23,188 nucleotides of DNA from NCBI GenBank assembly GCA_024275095.1, contig JAJRZV010000083.1, positions 1-23,188 of the forward strand, written 5' to 3'. Made by a program: the position numbers and the translations under genes. Below are positions 6,798 to 15,505 of the stretch, piece after piece. Each line of letters opens with the position of its first letter. Position 1 is the stretch's first letter. The notes under the pieces were generated by a model. The model searched no databases. It was given only the letters and a program-made list of their open reading frames with translations, and was not told where the DNA came from. This stretch comes from a bacterium (lineage in GTDB: Bacteria > JAJRZV01).

Positions 6798-6845
6798 ATT
6801 TTTCAGGGAAGTTATTTCGCTTTTTTCCGGGCCAATGCAATACCA

Positions 6846-7200
6846 CCTCGATAATTACACCTCTCCTCAGAGAGAGCCCACCTTCCCTTCTTCATGATGC
6901 CATCTCCCCGTCTTGGTTCATTCCCTCTCACTCAAATTACTTAAACGCAAACACCTGTCAAGAATTTTTTGTGAGTGAATTTTGCAGGTCTGCAAAAATT
7001 AATTGATATTCTATGATTTAACAATTAAATCCCGGCAATTCTTGAACTTTCAAAAGAATTCTTGCCAATTTAAAAATAAATTGCTGAAAAATAATAGTTT
7101 TTGGGATGGTCCCTCTACCGGCACCGAAGAAACCACGCCGGAGCTTCAACAGGTATAACCGGCAGGCGCGACATAAAGTCAGGGGGTTAAAGTACTAAAA
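6846..7200. other. intergenic region without a recognisable gene
   Basis: About 355 bases, AT-rich in the middle, with no supported reading frame. It holds a small palindrome, TTTTGCAG (6980-6987) and CTGCAAAA (6990-6997), and near the GMC stop a CCGGC/GCCGG stem (7118-7122 with 7137-7141, 14-base loop). The latter could form part of the cluster's transcript end on the minus strand, but no clean U-run follows, so no terminator is claimed. Confidence 0.4.
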
Positions 7201-9045
7201 TTACTGCTCCACCATTCTTCTGGCAAACAGGCGTGCAAAAGCCATACATGTAATTTGAGGATTAACACCAAGTGAGGTTGGCATAAAGCTCGTATCAGCC
7301 ACAACAAGATTTTTAACTCCTCTTACACGACCGTCCGGCCCCAGAGGAGCATCTATGTACTTTCCAGCTGCAAATGCCGTGCCCTTGGGATGAAAAGCGC
7401 CGAATTCCACGTCAGGTATTCTTATACGAGCTTCATCCAGGCGCTTCATTTCGTCAGGACTATTGAGAATTTGAAACCCTCTAATGGGAAGATATACTCT
7501 TTCTGCTCCTGCTTCGAAATACAGCCTCGCCAGTGTTTTAATGCCTTTCAGGGCATTCTGTAAATCCTTCCAGCCCATTTGATAAAAAATCAGAGGTCTT
7601 CCTGAACGTGTATGCCATACAGACCCTATGGAATCCCTTTCCGATACCATCACACCAAAAGCAGAAAGATGATGATATTCTTCCCTCATCCGCTCCCTTA
7701 ACTGTTTCCCCGCATAGGGCAGGTTGATTGCTGCCGCACAGGGAGGTGCGAAAATACCTTCCAGCATAATGCCCTCGTGGGCAAAGTCATCTATATACCC
7801 TCCCTGAGGCACTCCTCTCCATCCTTCAACCCTCTCATGCATGAGCGCAAGCACGCGGGTTGCTGGGTGAATTGTTAAATTCTTCCCGAGTGAGCGATGT
7901 TTCACCCCGGATCGTTTAAGAATACCTGGTGTGTTGAGAGCACCCGCTGCAAGTACATAAAAACGGGCTCTTACTTTAACCATCCTTTTCCGTCCACCTC
8001 GCTCACTCACTGTAGCTTCAGCGTACTCAACCCTCTCATTTTTAAAACAAAAGCGCTCAACCCTTATCCCTGTGTAAACCCTTGCTCCACGTCCTGCGGC
8101 CATGGGCACATAACTGATGTTCATCGACTGTTTCGCATCCTCCGGACATCCAAAAGCACATCTGCCGCATCCCAAACAACCCCGCGCGTTTCTTCGCAGA
8201 CTTTTAAATTTCAATCCCAGGGCCTCAGCTCCCCGACGCACAACCATCCCGTTAACCCCGAGATTTCTCATTTTCACAGGAGCTACAGACAGATCACTTT
8301 CAATCTCATCCAGCATGTTCTCAATTTCTTCTTCTTTGAAAGCATTCATCCCGTATGGAACACGCCAGTGGTACATAACATGTGCTGGGGGTCTGAAACA
8401 CGTTCCTGAGTTGACAGTTGTTGTACCGCCCACTCCCTTGCCTGTGGGCAAAAGAACAAAATTGTTGCCCGAAGTTGTAACGATTCCATTGTACTGATAA
8501 AGTTCACACATCACTTCCCACGGAGCTTTGGAAGCAAAATCTTCTCCAGTCATCCAGTCTTCACCCGCCTCTAAAACAGCAACATCAAAACCCAATGATG
8601 CCAGTTCATACGCTGCAGCAGCACCACCGGCACCGGAGCCAATAACCGCCACGTCGCACTCGAGCACGTTCTCTTTATCACCCAACTTAAATGCTCTGGT
8701 TGTTGTTACGGGCTGGCGAGGGGAATTTTCACAATGGGGGGTAAATCCCATTTCCTTTTCAAGCTGGGGAATGCTGTAGGCACCGATTGTAGAAATGAGT
8801 CTCAGCAGGAGACTCATTCCGCGAAGAGGAGCAACGGTACTGGACTCAAAACGATGTACCAGTGAAGCAGTATCTTTACCTGTAAAAAAAGAAAAGGTTT
8901 TAAAGATAAATCCTGCTGCTGCGAGGGTCAATTTTACTTCGGGCAGCAAGCCCTTCTTGTATTCTCGAATCCACCTGTCTAATTGCGAACCTTCCCGGTC
9001 CTCGAGACCAGCTGTTTCAGCATACACTTTGGTAATCAGAGCCAT
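7201..9045 (-). CDS. GMC-family FAD oxidoreductase with ferredoxin-like Cys motif
   Basis: A 614-residue flavoprotein. The Rossmann FAD motif GSGAGG is at 136-141 with the ribose-binding Glu159 in VLEAGED. The GMC substrate-side signature is at the C-terminus: H552 in AFHPKGTAFAAG and N595 in SLGVNPQ, matching the His/Asn pair of glucose-methanol-choline oxidoreductases. Unlike classical GMC oxidases it carries C290-x2-C293-x2-C296-x3-C300-P, a [4Fe-4S]-ferredoxin-like motif, inserted in the middle. About 125 residues precede the FAD motif and include a possible amphipathic or membrane-touching stretch near 36-60. Family members are assigned to alcohol, sterol or sugar oxidation; the electron acceptor here could be ferredoxin. 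It begins 77 bases after korC on the same strand, so it is probably the last gene of the TCA cluster. The substrate is unknown. Confidence 0.8.
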   Translation of the reverse strand: MALITKVYAETAGLEDREGSQLDRWIREYKKGLLPEVKLTLAAAGFIFKTFSFFTGKDTASLVHRFESSTVAPLRGMSLLLRLISTIGAYSIPQLEKEMGFTPHCENSPRQPVTTTRAFKLGDKENVLECDVAVIGSGAGGAAAAYELASLGFDVAVLEAGEDWMTGEDFASKAPWEVMCELYQYNGIVTTSGNNFVLLPTGKGVGGTTTVNSGTCFRPPAHVMYHWRVPYGMNAFKEEEIENMLDEIESDLSVAPVKMRNLGVNGMVVRRGAEALGLKFKSLRRNARGCLGCGRCAFGCPEDAKQSMNISYVPMAAGRGARVYTGIRVERFCFKNERVEYAEATVSERGGRKRMVKVRARFYVLAAGALNTPGILKRSGVKHRSLGKNLTIHPATRVLALMHERVEGWRGVPQGGYIDDFAHEGIMLEGIFAPPCAAAINLPYAGKQLRERMREEYHHLSAFGVMVSERDSIGSVWHTRSGRPLIFYQMGWKDLQNALKGIKTLARLYFEAGAERVYLPIRGFQILNSPDEMKRLDEARIRIPDVEFGAFHPKGTAFAAGKYIDAPLGPDGRVRGVKNLVVADTSFMPTSLGVNPQITCMAFARLFARRMVEQ

Positions 9046-9122
9046 TCAACTACCACCAGCAAAGAAAAATGTCACGTGTGTCAAATACTTTTTAAATTCC
9101 GACTCACTGAGGAGAAAAGCAT

Positions 9123-9671
9123 TCAGCCTTTTCTCTCCTTATAAAGTTGTCTGCCGCGGTCAAAAGCTCTTTTATTAAGGTCCTCGGTGCCCTTGGGGAC
9201 ACGTGCAAGAATTGCCTTTTCTATGGATTCCGGTTTAACCCGTCCTTCCAGCGCTTCAGCTATGGTGCCCAGTGCAATCATATTGGCCACAATAGCCCTT
9301 CCTATTTCTTCAGCAGCAGTTCGCAAAAAAGGGATAGAAATAATCTGTACATTTTTTTGAGCGCTGGTTCTTTTTACTCCGTCAGAATCTACAATAATCA
9401 ATCCACCTTCCTTCACATCAGGAGAATACTTATCAAAAGACTCCTGCGTAAACGCCAGCAAAATATCCGCCTCCTGAACCTTCGGATAGTCAATTGGTTC
9501 ATCAGATATAATTACTTCTGACTTACTGGCTCCACCCCGTGCTTCAGGTCCATACGACTGTGTCTGAACAGCGTGAAGATTATCATATACAGAAGCCGCT
9601 TCGCCCAAAATAATCCCTGCCAGAATAAGGCCCTGTCCACCTTCTCCGCTGAGTCTAACCTCATATCTCAT
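9123..9671 (-). CDS. korC: 2-oxoglutarate:ferredoxin oxidoreductase, gamma subunit
   Basis: A 182-residue subunit of the ferredoxin-dependent 2-oxoacid oxidoreductase. I chose ATG 9671 because AAGGAGGTG lies 6 bases upstream; an in-frame codon at 9692 would overlap korB and lacks a site. The N-terminal GEGGQG (9-14) and YGPEARGG (40-47) are hallmarks of the gamma domain, which binds CoA and completes the active site. Together with korD, korA and korB it converts 2-oxoglutarate and CoA to succinyl-CoA and CO2 with reduced ferredoxin, or the reverse. It is the last kor gene, with the GMC oxidoreductase downstream. Confidence 0.9.
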   Translation of the reverse strand: MRYEVRLSGEGGQGLILAGIILGEAASVYDNLHAVQTQSYGPEARGGASKSEVIISDEPIDYPKVQEADILLAFTQESFDKYSPDVKEGGLIIVDSDGVKRTSAQKNVQIISIPFLRTAAEEIGRAIVANMIALGTIAEALEGRVKPESIEKAILARVPKGTEDLNKRAFDRGRQLYKERKG

Positions 9672-9688
9672 CTCGAGCACCTCCTTGG

Positions 9689-10504
9689 TCAACCAGCAGC
9701 TTTCTTCATTAATTCTTTGTAAATTTCAGTGTATTCAACTTTCTCTTTATCATCTCGAAAGATACCCATGGGAATCTTGCCCTCACGTTTTTCAGGCGGC
9801 AATTTTTCCATTGCCTTGAGGGGTATGGCTACAGTTTTCTCCCACTGGAAATTCTGAACAGCAGAAGGACGTTTATTTCGACGACCAAGACCTGTGTGAC
9901 AGTGACCCAATACTTCAACAACAGAGAAACCTTTATGTTCAAAAGCCTTCTTGATGTAATCTTCCAGCTGCCCTGTATGATATACCGTTGACCTGGCCAC
10001 AAATGTAGCGCCTGCACCCATAGCAATTTCTACAATATCCATGCGAGGTTCCAAATTCCCGTAGGGGGTTGTTGTGGTACGCCACCCATGAGGAGTGGTA
10101 GGAGAAACCTGCCCACCCGTCATCCCGTATATTTCATTGTTGTAAACAATCGCGGTGATATCCACATTTCGCCTTGCTGCATGAATAAAATGATTTCCAC
10201 CGATAGCAAGCATATCACCATCACCGCCCACAACAATTACGTTAAGATGGGGTTTAACCATCTTTATACCAATGGCAAAGGTGAGAGCTCGACCGTGCGT
10301 GGTGTGAAGCGTGTTAAAGTCTACATATCCGGGAATGCGTCCTGTGCATCCAATACCGGAGACCACTACAACATCATCTTTCTTCCAGCCCATCCCATGC
10401 ACGGCTCTCAACATGCTCTTGAGCATTACGCCCAGGCCGCATCCCGGGCACCAGATATGTGGCATTTTGTCCTGACGCAGGTAATATTCATAATCAAAAG
10501 CCAT
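9689..10504 (-). CDS. korB: 2-oxoglutarate:ferredoxin oxidoreductase, beta (TPP) subunit
   Basis: A 271-residue thiamine-diphosphate subunit. The start ATG 10504 has AAGGAGG seven bases upstream and shares one base with the korA stop (TGATG), so translation is coupled. Cluster-ligand candidates are C19 and C22 in WCPGCGLG and C53 in GIGCTGR. The TPP/Mg motif GDGDMLAIGGNH starts at 94 and ends in YNNEIYGMTGGQ. The length is normal for the four-subunit KOR/VOR type. Specificity for 2-oxoglutarate is inferred from its TCA neighbours, not from residues. Confidence 0.92.
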   Translation of the reverse strand: MAFDYEYYLRQDKMPHIWCPGCGLGVMLKSMLRAVHGMGWKKDDVVVVSGIGCTGRIPGYVDFNTLHTTHGRALTFAIGIKMVKPHLNVIVVGGDGDMLAIGGNHFIHAARRNVDITAIVYNNEIYGMTGGQVSPTTPHGWRTTTTPYGNLEPRMDIVEIAMGAGATFVARSTVYHTGQLEDYIKKAFEHKGFSVVEVLGHCHTGLGRRNKRPSAVQNFQWEKTVAIPLKAMEKLPPEKREGKIPMGIFRDDKEKVEYTEIYKELMKKAAG

Positions 10505-11646
10505 CACAGTTCCTCCTTAACCTTGTTGATGATCTCAACCGGTGTAATTGGTTCAGTATTAATTTTGTTAACTCCTACCACCTTCGCATCAGCTGAAGCG
10601 CATCTTTCGACCTCGTAGATAAGCTGGCCGAGATTAAGTTCCGGCACCACGACAAGCTTCGCCTTTTCAGTTACTTCACGCACCTGAGTCTCAGGGAAAG
10701 GCCATACCGTGTAAAGGGCCAGTAAGGCTGCCTTCACGCCGGTATCCCTCAACGTACGGACAGCTGCACGAGCCGATCTGACTGTTGCACCAAAGGTGAT
10801 TACTACAACTTCCGGCGAATCATCAGCGTACATGTCAACAACTTTTATGATGTCCTCTTTGTTTGCTTCAATTTTGCGCAGTAGGCGTTCTTCTGTACGC
10901 TGAATAATCTTGCCGTTATTGGTGGGGAACCCTGTTTCATCGTGATTTAAGCCGGTAACGTGGAATCGATATCCTTCACCGTAAGCGGCCATAGGAGGTA
11001 TATCACCGAAAGATTCGTCATACGGCTTGTATTTCTCCGGAGGAACCGTGGGCCTGGGTCTACTGAGAATCTCCAGCTCTCCCGGCTCCGGAATTCTCAC
11101 CTTTTCCCTCATGTGACCGATAATTTCATCCATCAGGAAAATCACAGGGTTCCTGTACTTCTCCGCAAGATTAAATGCCCGCACCACTTCTGTGAAGCAC
11201 TCTTCCACCGTAGTGGGCGACACGGCGATTACCGGATGATCCCCGTGCGTACCCCAGCGCGCCTGCATGACGTCTGACTGCGAAGGACCGGTTGGAAATC
11301 CTGTGGAAGGACCTCCACGCTGGACATTGACCACCACACAGGGAACCTCAGCAATGCAGGCAAAACCGATGTGTTCCTGTTTGAGAGAAAAACCAGGACC
11401 GCTGGTAGCTGTCATAGATTTTGCTCCAGTTAATGAGGCACCAATTACGGCGCCCATGGAGGCGATTTCATCTTCCATCTGGATAAAAACTCCCCCGCGT
11501 TTTGGAAGCTGAGCAGAAAGGTATTCCGCAATCTCTGAAGACGGAGTAATGGGATAACCTGCGAAAAACGTGAGACCGGCGTAAAGAGCACCTTCAGCAC
11601 ACGCTTCATTTCCGGACATAAATTTCAAATCTGATTTTTTACTCAC
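10504..11646 (-). CDS. korA: 2-oxoglutarate:ferredoxin oxidoreductase, alpha subunit
   Basis: A 380-residue subunit with the pyrimidine-binding and central domains of 2-oxoacid:ferredoxin oxidoreductases. The best start is GTG 11646, which overlaps the korD stop by 8 bases and is preceded by GAGGAGG inside korD; upstream in-frame codons would run through korD and are rejected. Family blocks include SGNEACAEGALYAG, FFAGYPITPSSEIAEYL, SGPGFSLKQEH, QRGGPSTGFPTGPSQSD and the late domain VVVITFGATVRSA. The QRGGPSTG block is the conserved dimer and active-site loop. The tight overlaps on both sides indicate an equimolar complex. Confidence 0.92.
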   Translation of the reverse strand: MSKKSDLKFMSGNEACAEGALYAGLTFFAGYPITPSSEIAEYLSAQLPKRGGVFIQMEDEIASMGAVIGASLTGAKSMTATSGPGFSLKQEHIGFACIAEVPCVVVNVQRGGPSTGFPTGPSQSDVMQARWGTHGDHPVIAVSPTTVEECFTEVVRAFNLAEKYRNPVIFLMDEIIGHMREKVRIPEPGELEILSRPRPTVPPEKYKPYDESFGDIPPMAAYGEGYRFHVTGLNHDETGFPTNNGKIIQRTEERLLRKIEANKEDIIKVVDMYADDSPEVVVITFGATVRSARAAVRTLRDTGVKAALLALYTVWPFPETQVREVTEKAKLVVVPELNLGQLIYEVERCASADAKVVGVNKINTEPITPVEIINKVKEEL

Positions 11647-11917
11647 CTTTTCCCTCCTCGTCCAGATCAATGACATAAATAGCAAAATCAGGACATAAAA
11701 GTTCACACCTCATGCATTTAGTGCATTTTTCCAGTGCTTTTACCTTGGCCTTGAAATCCCTTAACTCAAGCACATCGTTGGGACAGAACTGAACGCACAC
11801 ATCACAATTCTTGCAGCGTCGCTCGTCAATAATGATTGTAACGCTGCCCTTCTGACACTCACCGGTATACTCTTTGATTACTGAGGGATCTGGTTCTATA
11901 AGTTTTATTTTGGTCAT
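11639..11917 (-). CDS. korD: 2x[4Fe-4S] ferredoxin-type KOR delta subunit
   Basis: A 92-residue protein with two bacterial ferredoxin motifs: C35-x2-C38-x2-C41-x3-C45-P and C65-x2-C68-x2-C71-x3-C75-P. ATG 11917 is chosen because AAGGAG lies seven bases upstream, overlapping the sucD stop; an in-frame TTG two codons earlier leaves no room for it. A 34-residue N-terminal extension precedes the first cluster, as usual for KorD/OorD. It passes electrons between the KOR core and soluble ferredoxin. Confidence 0.9.
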   Translation of the reverse strand: MTKIKLIEPDPSVIKEYTGECQKGSVTIIIDERRCKNCDVCVQFCPNDVLELRDFKAKVKALEKCTKCMRCELLCPDFAIYVIDLDEEGKGE

Positions 11918-11928
11918 TTTCAAACTCC

Positions 11929-12813
11929 TTATAAAAGTCCCTTTTCTTTCATGACCTTTTCAACCGTTTCACCAATATGCGCCGGCGTTGGAGCAACAGC
12001 CACCCCGGCTTCTTCCAGTGCGCGGATCTTATCTTCAGCCTTACCACTTCCACCGGAAATAATAGCACCGGCATGTCCCATCCTTTTCCCCGGGGGAGCC
12101 GTTCGACCCGCAATAAATGCCACTACAGGTTTCGTTACACGTTCCTTGATAAATTCGGCTGCCTCTTCTTCAGCCCGGCCCCCAATCTCTCCTATAAGAA
12201 CAATCGCTTTCGTTTCCGGGTCTTCCTGAAAAAGGGTGAGCACATCAACAAAGTTGGTACCCGGAATGGGATCACCACCGATACCAACACATGTACTCTG
12301 GCCTATACCGCGTCGTGTGAGCTGATCAACAGCTTCATAGGTGAGAGTTCCGCTTCGAGACACCACACCCACCGGGCCTTTTTTATGAATATATCCCGGC
12401 ATGATGCCAATCTTACATTCCTCCGGAGTAATTATGCCAGGGCAGTTCGGACCAATAAGCACACTACCCTTCTCTTTTACGTACTTCTTCGCCTTGAGAG
12501 CATCAAGAGGAGGGATACCCTCGGTAATACACACAATCACCTTTATTCCTGCATCAGCAGCTTCCATAATGGCATCTCCCGCAAAAGGAGCAGGAACAAA
12601 AATCATGGAAGCATCAGCGCCGGTTGCTTCAACAGCTTCTCGGACAGTATCAAACACAGGGACTCCTTCCACCTCCATACCACCTTTTCCAGGGGTTACT
12701 CCTCCAACCACCTGAGTACCATAGTCGAGGCACTGCCTTGTGTGGAATCTCCCGTTATTTCCAGTGATTCCCTGAGTGATAACCTTGGTCTCTTTATTTA
12801 CCAGAATGGACAT
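11929..12813 (-). CDS. sucD: succinyl-CoA synthetase, alpha subunit
   Basis: A 294-residue protein. I place the start at ATG 12813, eight bases after GGAGG; an in-frame GTG at 12819 overlaps the ribosome site. CoA-binding Rossmann-like N-terminus ([17 protein letters not shown]), the conserved IGPNCPGII, and the phosphorylated histidine H247 in [12 protein letters not shown] are all present. It interconverts succinyl-CoA and succinate with NTP formation, and stands next to the kor genes that make or use succinyl-CoA. No truncation is seen. Confidence 0.95.
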   Translation of the reverse strand: MSILVNKETKVITQGITGNNGRFHTRQCLDYGTQVVGGVTPGKGGMEVEGVPVFDTVREAVEATGADASMIFVPAPFAGDAIMEAADAGIKVIVCITEGIPPLDALKAKKYVKEKGSVLIGPNCPGIITPEECKIGIMPGYIHKKGPVGVVSRSGTLTYEAVDQLTRRGIGQSTCVGIGGDPIPGTNFVDVLTLFQEDPETKAIVLIGEIGGRAEEEAAEFIKERVTKPVVAFIAGRTAPPGKRMGHAGAIISGGSGKAEDKIRALEEAGVAVAPTPAHIGETVEKVMKEKGLL

Positions 12814-12825
12814 CGCCACCCCTCC

Positions 12826-14001
12826 TTACTCGGCCTTGACTGACCCGCCGGCGGCTTCCACCACCTTCCGAGCGGCGTCATACATATCAGAAGCATTGAT
12901 AATATCCAGCCCTGAACTGCCAAGAATTTCACGACCCTTTTCCACATTGGTACCTTCGAGCCTCACCACGAGAGGCACCTTCAGGCCCAGTTCCTTTGCT
13001 GCAGCCACAACACCCTCTGCAAGCACATCACATCTCATAATTCCGCCAAATATATTCACCAGAATGGCTTTTACATTTGGGTCCTGAAGAATGATGGAAA
13101 ACGCCTTGGCCACCTTCTCTTTATCAGCTCCGCCACCTACGTCAAGAAAATTGGCAGGTTCTCCTCCGCAGTACTTGATGATATCCATGGTGGCCATGGC
13201 GAGTCCTGCTCCGTTTACCAGGCAGCCAATATCACCTGAAAGACTCACGTAACTGATATCGTATTCCTTGGCTTCCCTCTCCTTAGGATCCTCTTCTTCA
13301 GGGTCCCACAGTTCTCTCACATCGGGATGGCGGAAAAGCGCGTTATCATCAAAATTTATCTTCGCGTCAAGTGCAAGCACTCTTCCATCAGAGGTGAGAA
13401 CCAACGGGTTAATCTCGGCAAGCGAACAATCTTTCTCCAGATACAGCCTGGCGAGACCTTTGAAAATACCGGCTACAGCCCTCAGGTGTTCTTTGAGTCC
13501 CAGTTTAATTGCAAGCTTACGACCCTGATAGTCTGAAAACCCACGGACAGGATCAAGATATTCAATAAATATTTTCTCAGGGCTGGTTCTGGCCACCTCC
13601 TCAATTTCCACTCCTCCCTCGGTGGAAGCCATAATCGCCACCGCCTCCCGAGATCGGTCCAGGGTGAGCCCCACATAGTACTCTTTAACTATATCCATCG
13701 CCTCTTCCACAAGTACCATGCGAACCTTCTTGCCTTCCGGGCCTGTCTGGTGTGTAACCAGAGTCATACCAATCATTTCTCCTGCGATCTTCTCAACTTC
13801 ATCTAACGAGGAAGCGAGCTTAATACCACCAGCCTTACCCCGACCGCCGGCGTGCACCTGAGCCTTGATCACCCACTTTTCACCCCCGATATCCTGGGCT
13901 ACCTTTCTGGCTTCCTGTGGAGTTTGGGCTAGGCCTCCACGGGGTACGGGGATACTGTAAGACTTGAAGACCTCCTTGGCCTGATACTCATGGACATTCA
14001 T
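12826..14001 (-). CDS. sucC: succinyl-CoA synthetase, beta subunit (ADP/GDP-forming)
   Basis: A 391-residue ATP-grasp subunit starting at ATG 14001 behind a G-rich ribosome site. Visible blocks are the N-terminal [20 protein letters not shown], the ATP-grasp loop [13 protein letters not shown], the metal site [13 protein letters not shown], the nucleotide-domain end, and the C-terminal succinate-domain phrases [14 protein letters not shown] and [17 protein letters not shown]. Length is typical. It lies 12 bases before sucD, giving the usual sucCD pair. Nucleotide preference (ADP or GDP) cannot be read by eye. Confidence 0.95.
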   Translation of the reverse strand: MNVHEYQAKEVFKSYSIPVPRGGLAQTPQEARKVAQDIGGEKWVIKAQVHAGGRGKAGGIKLASSLDEVEKIAGEMIGMTLVTHQTGPEGKKVRMVLVEEAMDIVKEYYVGLTLDRSREAVAIMASTEGGVEIEEVARTSPEKIFIEYLDPVRGFSDYQGRKLAIKLGLKEHLRAVAGIFKGLARLYLEKDCSLAEINPLVLTSDGRVLALDAKINFDDNALFRHPDVRELWDPEEEDPKEREAKEYDISYVSLSGDIGCLVNGAGLAMATMDIIKYCGGEPANFLDVGGGADKEKVAKAFSIILQDPNVKAILVNIFGGIMRCDVLAEGVVAAAKELGLKVPLVVRLEGTNVEKGREILGSSGLDIINASDMYDAARKVVEAAGGSVKAE

Positions 14002-14066
14002 ACTTTCCCCCCTTCACTGATGTATAACTTCATGTATCAGGAACTTTAATTACTCTCCAGGCCCGT

Positions 14067-14627
14067 TCAGGCACTCCGTTTATATTTTTCAACTCCCAGC
14101 TTGTACAGGTCTCCCCCGTAAATATCATTCACAACAAAAACGGGGAAATCCTCCACCTCCAGGCGATAAACTGCTTCCGGGCCCAGTTCCTCGTACGCAA
14201 CAACTTCCATCTTCCTTATCCGCTTGGAAAGAAGTGCACCAGCCCCACCCACTGCGCCAAAATATACTGCTTTGTACTTCATACATGCTTCAACCACTTC
14301 TCTCGAACGAGAACCCTTTCCAATCATTCCTTTCAGGCCCCTTTCAATGAGAAGTGGGGCATAGGCATCCATTCTTCCACTGGTTGTAGGGCCGGCTGAA
14401 CCAATTACATAACCCGGTTTGGCTGGCGCGGGCCCCACGTAGTATATTACCTGCCCCCGAATATCAAAAGGCAAGTCATCGCCACGATTGATCGCGTCCA
14501 CCATCCGTTTATGCGCAGCATCTCTGCCCGTGTATACCACCCCGGAAAGGAGGACTTTATCGCCGGCCTTCAACGACCCAATCACCTCATCTGTGAGGGG
14601 GAGCTGGATTTTCTTTTCGTTTGCCAT
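14067..14627 (-). CDS. fumB: class I fumarate hydratase, beta (C-terminal) subunit
   Basis: A 186-residue subunit equivalent to the C-terminal domain of class I (iron-sulfur) fumarases and tartrate dehydratases. Key blocks are LLSGVVYTGRDAAHKRM, IGSAGPTTSGRMDAYAPLL, the GKGSRS loop and YFGAVGGAGALLSKRI. It starts at ATG 14627 with a GGGGGGAT ribosome site, 13 bases after the alpha subunit, and together they form the complete enzyme. The symbol fumB is used here for the beta subunit, not the E. coli isozyme. A tartrate-dehydratase alternative is unlikely in this TCA setting. Confidence 0.9.
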   Translation of the reverse strand: MANEKKIQLPLTDEVIGSLKAGDKVLLSGVVYTGRDAAHKRMVDAINRGDDLPFDIRGQVIYYVGPAPAKPGYVIGSAGPTTSGRMDAYAPLLIERGLKGMIGKGSRSREVVEACMKYKAVYFGAVGGAGALLSKRIRKMEVVAYEELGPEAVYRLEVEDFPVFVVNDIYGGDLYKLGVEKYKRSA

Positions 14628-14640
14628 ATCTATCCCCCCT

Positions 14641-15480
14641 TTAGAGAATCACTTCTTTATGTCGTGCAGCGTGGCACTGGATATTCACAGCCACTGGAAG
14701 TGATGCAATATGACACGGCATCATCTCAACATGGACAGCAAGTGCTGTGGTGCGACCACCGTAGCCCTGAGGTCCAATACCCAGATTATTAATTTCCCTC
14801 AAGAGTTCCTGTTCCAGTGCCGCAATCTCTACGTCTGGATTGGGTTTACCCAGGGGCCTTAAAAGAGCCTTCTTCGCCAGAAATGCGCTCACTTCGAAAT
14901 TACCGCCGATACCCACTCCCACCACAACAGGAGGACACGGATTGGGACCCGCTTTTTCTACTGTCTCCACGACAAACTTCTTTACCCCTTCGCGTCCCTC
15001 TGCCGGCTTCATCATGCGCAATGCCGACATGTTTTCAGACCCTCCCCCCTTGGGCGCGACCACTATCTTGATTTTGTCACCGGGTACCAGAGTTAAATGA
15101 ACAATAGCTGGAGTATTATCTCCCACGTTCTTCCTCGTAAAGGGGTGGCATGTAGATTTTCTCAAATATCCTTCCTTGTATCCCTCTCTCACCCCTTCGT
15201 TAATGGCTTCATAAAGATCTCCCCCTACCACATGCACATCCTGCCCAAGTTCCACAAATACCACAGCAAGACCTGTGTCCTGACAGATGGGGATTTCTTC
15301 CCTGGATGCGAGTTCATCATTTTCGATAATAATATTGAGCGTTTCTCTCGCCACCTCCGATTCCTCTGCATCAACACCCTTTTTCAGCATCATCATCACA
15401 TCGTCGGGAATGCGGTAATTGGCTTCCATGCATAGCTTCTTTACAGCCTCTTTAATCTCTTCTGTTTTGATTTCTCTCAC
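14641..15480 (-). CDS. fumA: class I fumarate hydratase, alpha (N-terminal) subunit
   Basis: A 279-residue subunit carrying the oxygen-sensitive [4Fe-4S] cluster that adds water to fumarate. Candidate cluster cysteines are C66 (PICQDTG), C182 (GPNPCPPVVVGVG) and C269 (VNIQCHAARH). The start is GTG 15480, with GGAGG eight bases upstream. Further conserved phrases are CHPFTRKNVGDNTPA and PKGGGSENMSALRMM. The two-subunit form is typical of anaerobes and archaea. It follows mdh by 25 bases and is the next step of the cycle after malate. Confidence 0.92.
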   Translation of the reverse strand: MREIKTEEIKEAVKKLCMEANYRIPDDVMMMLKKGVDAEESEVARETLNIIIENDELASREEIPICQDTGLAVVFVELGQDVHVVGGDLYEAINEGVREGYKEGYLRKSTCHPFTRKNVGDNTPAIVHLTLVPGDKIKIVVAPKGGGSENMSALRMMKPAEGREGVKKFVVETVEKAGPNPCPPVVVGVGIGGNFEVSAFLAKKALLRPLGKPNPDVEIAALEQELLREINNLGIGPQGYGGRTTALAVHVEMMPCHIASLPVAVNIQCHAARHKEVIL

Positions 15481-15505
15481 CTTTAAACCTCCATTTGAGG
15501 CCTTG

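Larger units (their letters stand above)
6351..6845 (+). mobile_element. internally deleted insertion-sequence remnant
   Basis: The left end starts TGTATTGCCCCACC at 6351, and the first 140 bases (6351-6490) recur at 23048-23188. It continues into a transposase N-terminal fragment, jumps to a C-terminal fragment, and ends near 6845. There GGGCCAATGCAATACCA is a degenerate inverted match to the left end (expected GGTGGGGCAATACA). TG at the tip and the protein ends suit an IS3/IS481-like element. About 500 bases remain, so most of the catalytic domain is gone. The right boundary is uncertain. Confidence 0.55.

Noticed and set aside
7897-8497. Long plus-strand frames inside the GMC gene
   Set aside because: Antisense shadows of a well-supported coding gene.
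9112-9135. Hairpin GAGAAAAG/CTTTTCTC at the korC end as a terminator
   Set aside because: The stem is AT-rich and not followed by a U-run on the minus strand; GMC may still be co-transcribed.
11647-11706. Upstream extension of korA
   Set aside because: It runs through the ferredoxin motifs of korD in another frame; GTG 11646 has a ribosome site and a standard overlap.
11977-12843. 288-codon plus-strand frame opposite sucD
   Set aside because: Antisense shadow; composition is that of the complement of sucD and no motif is seen.
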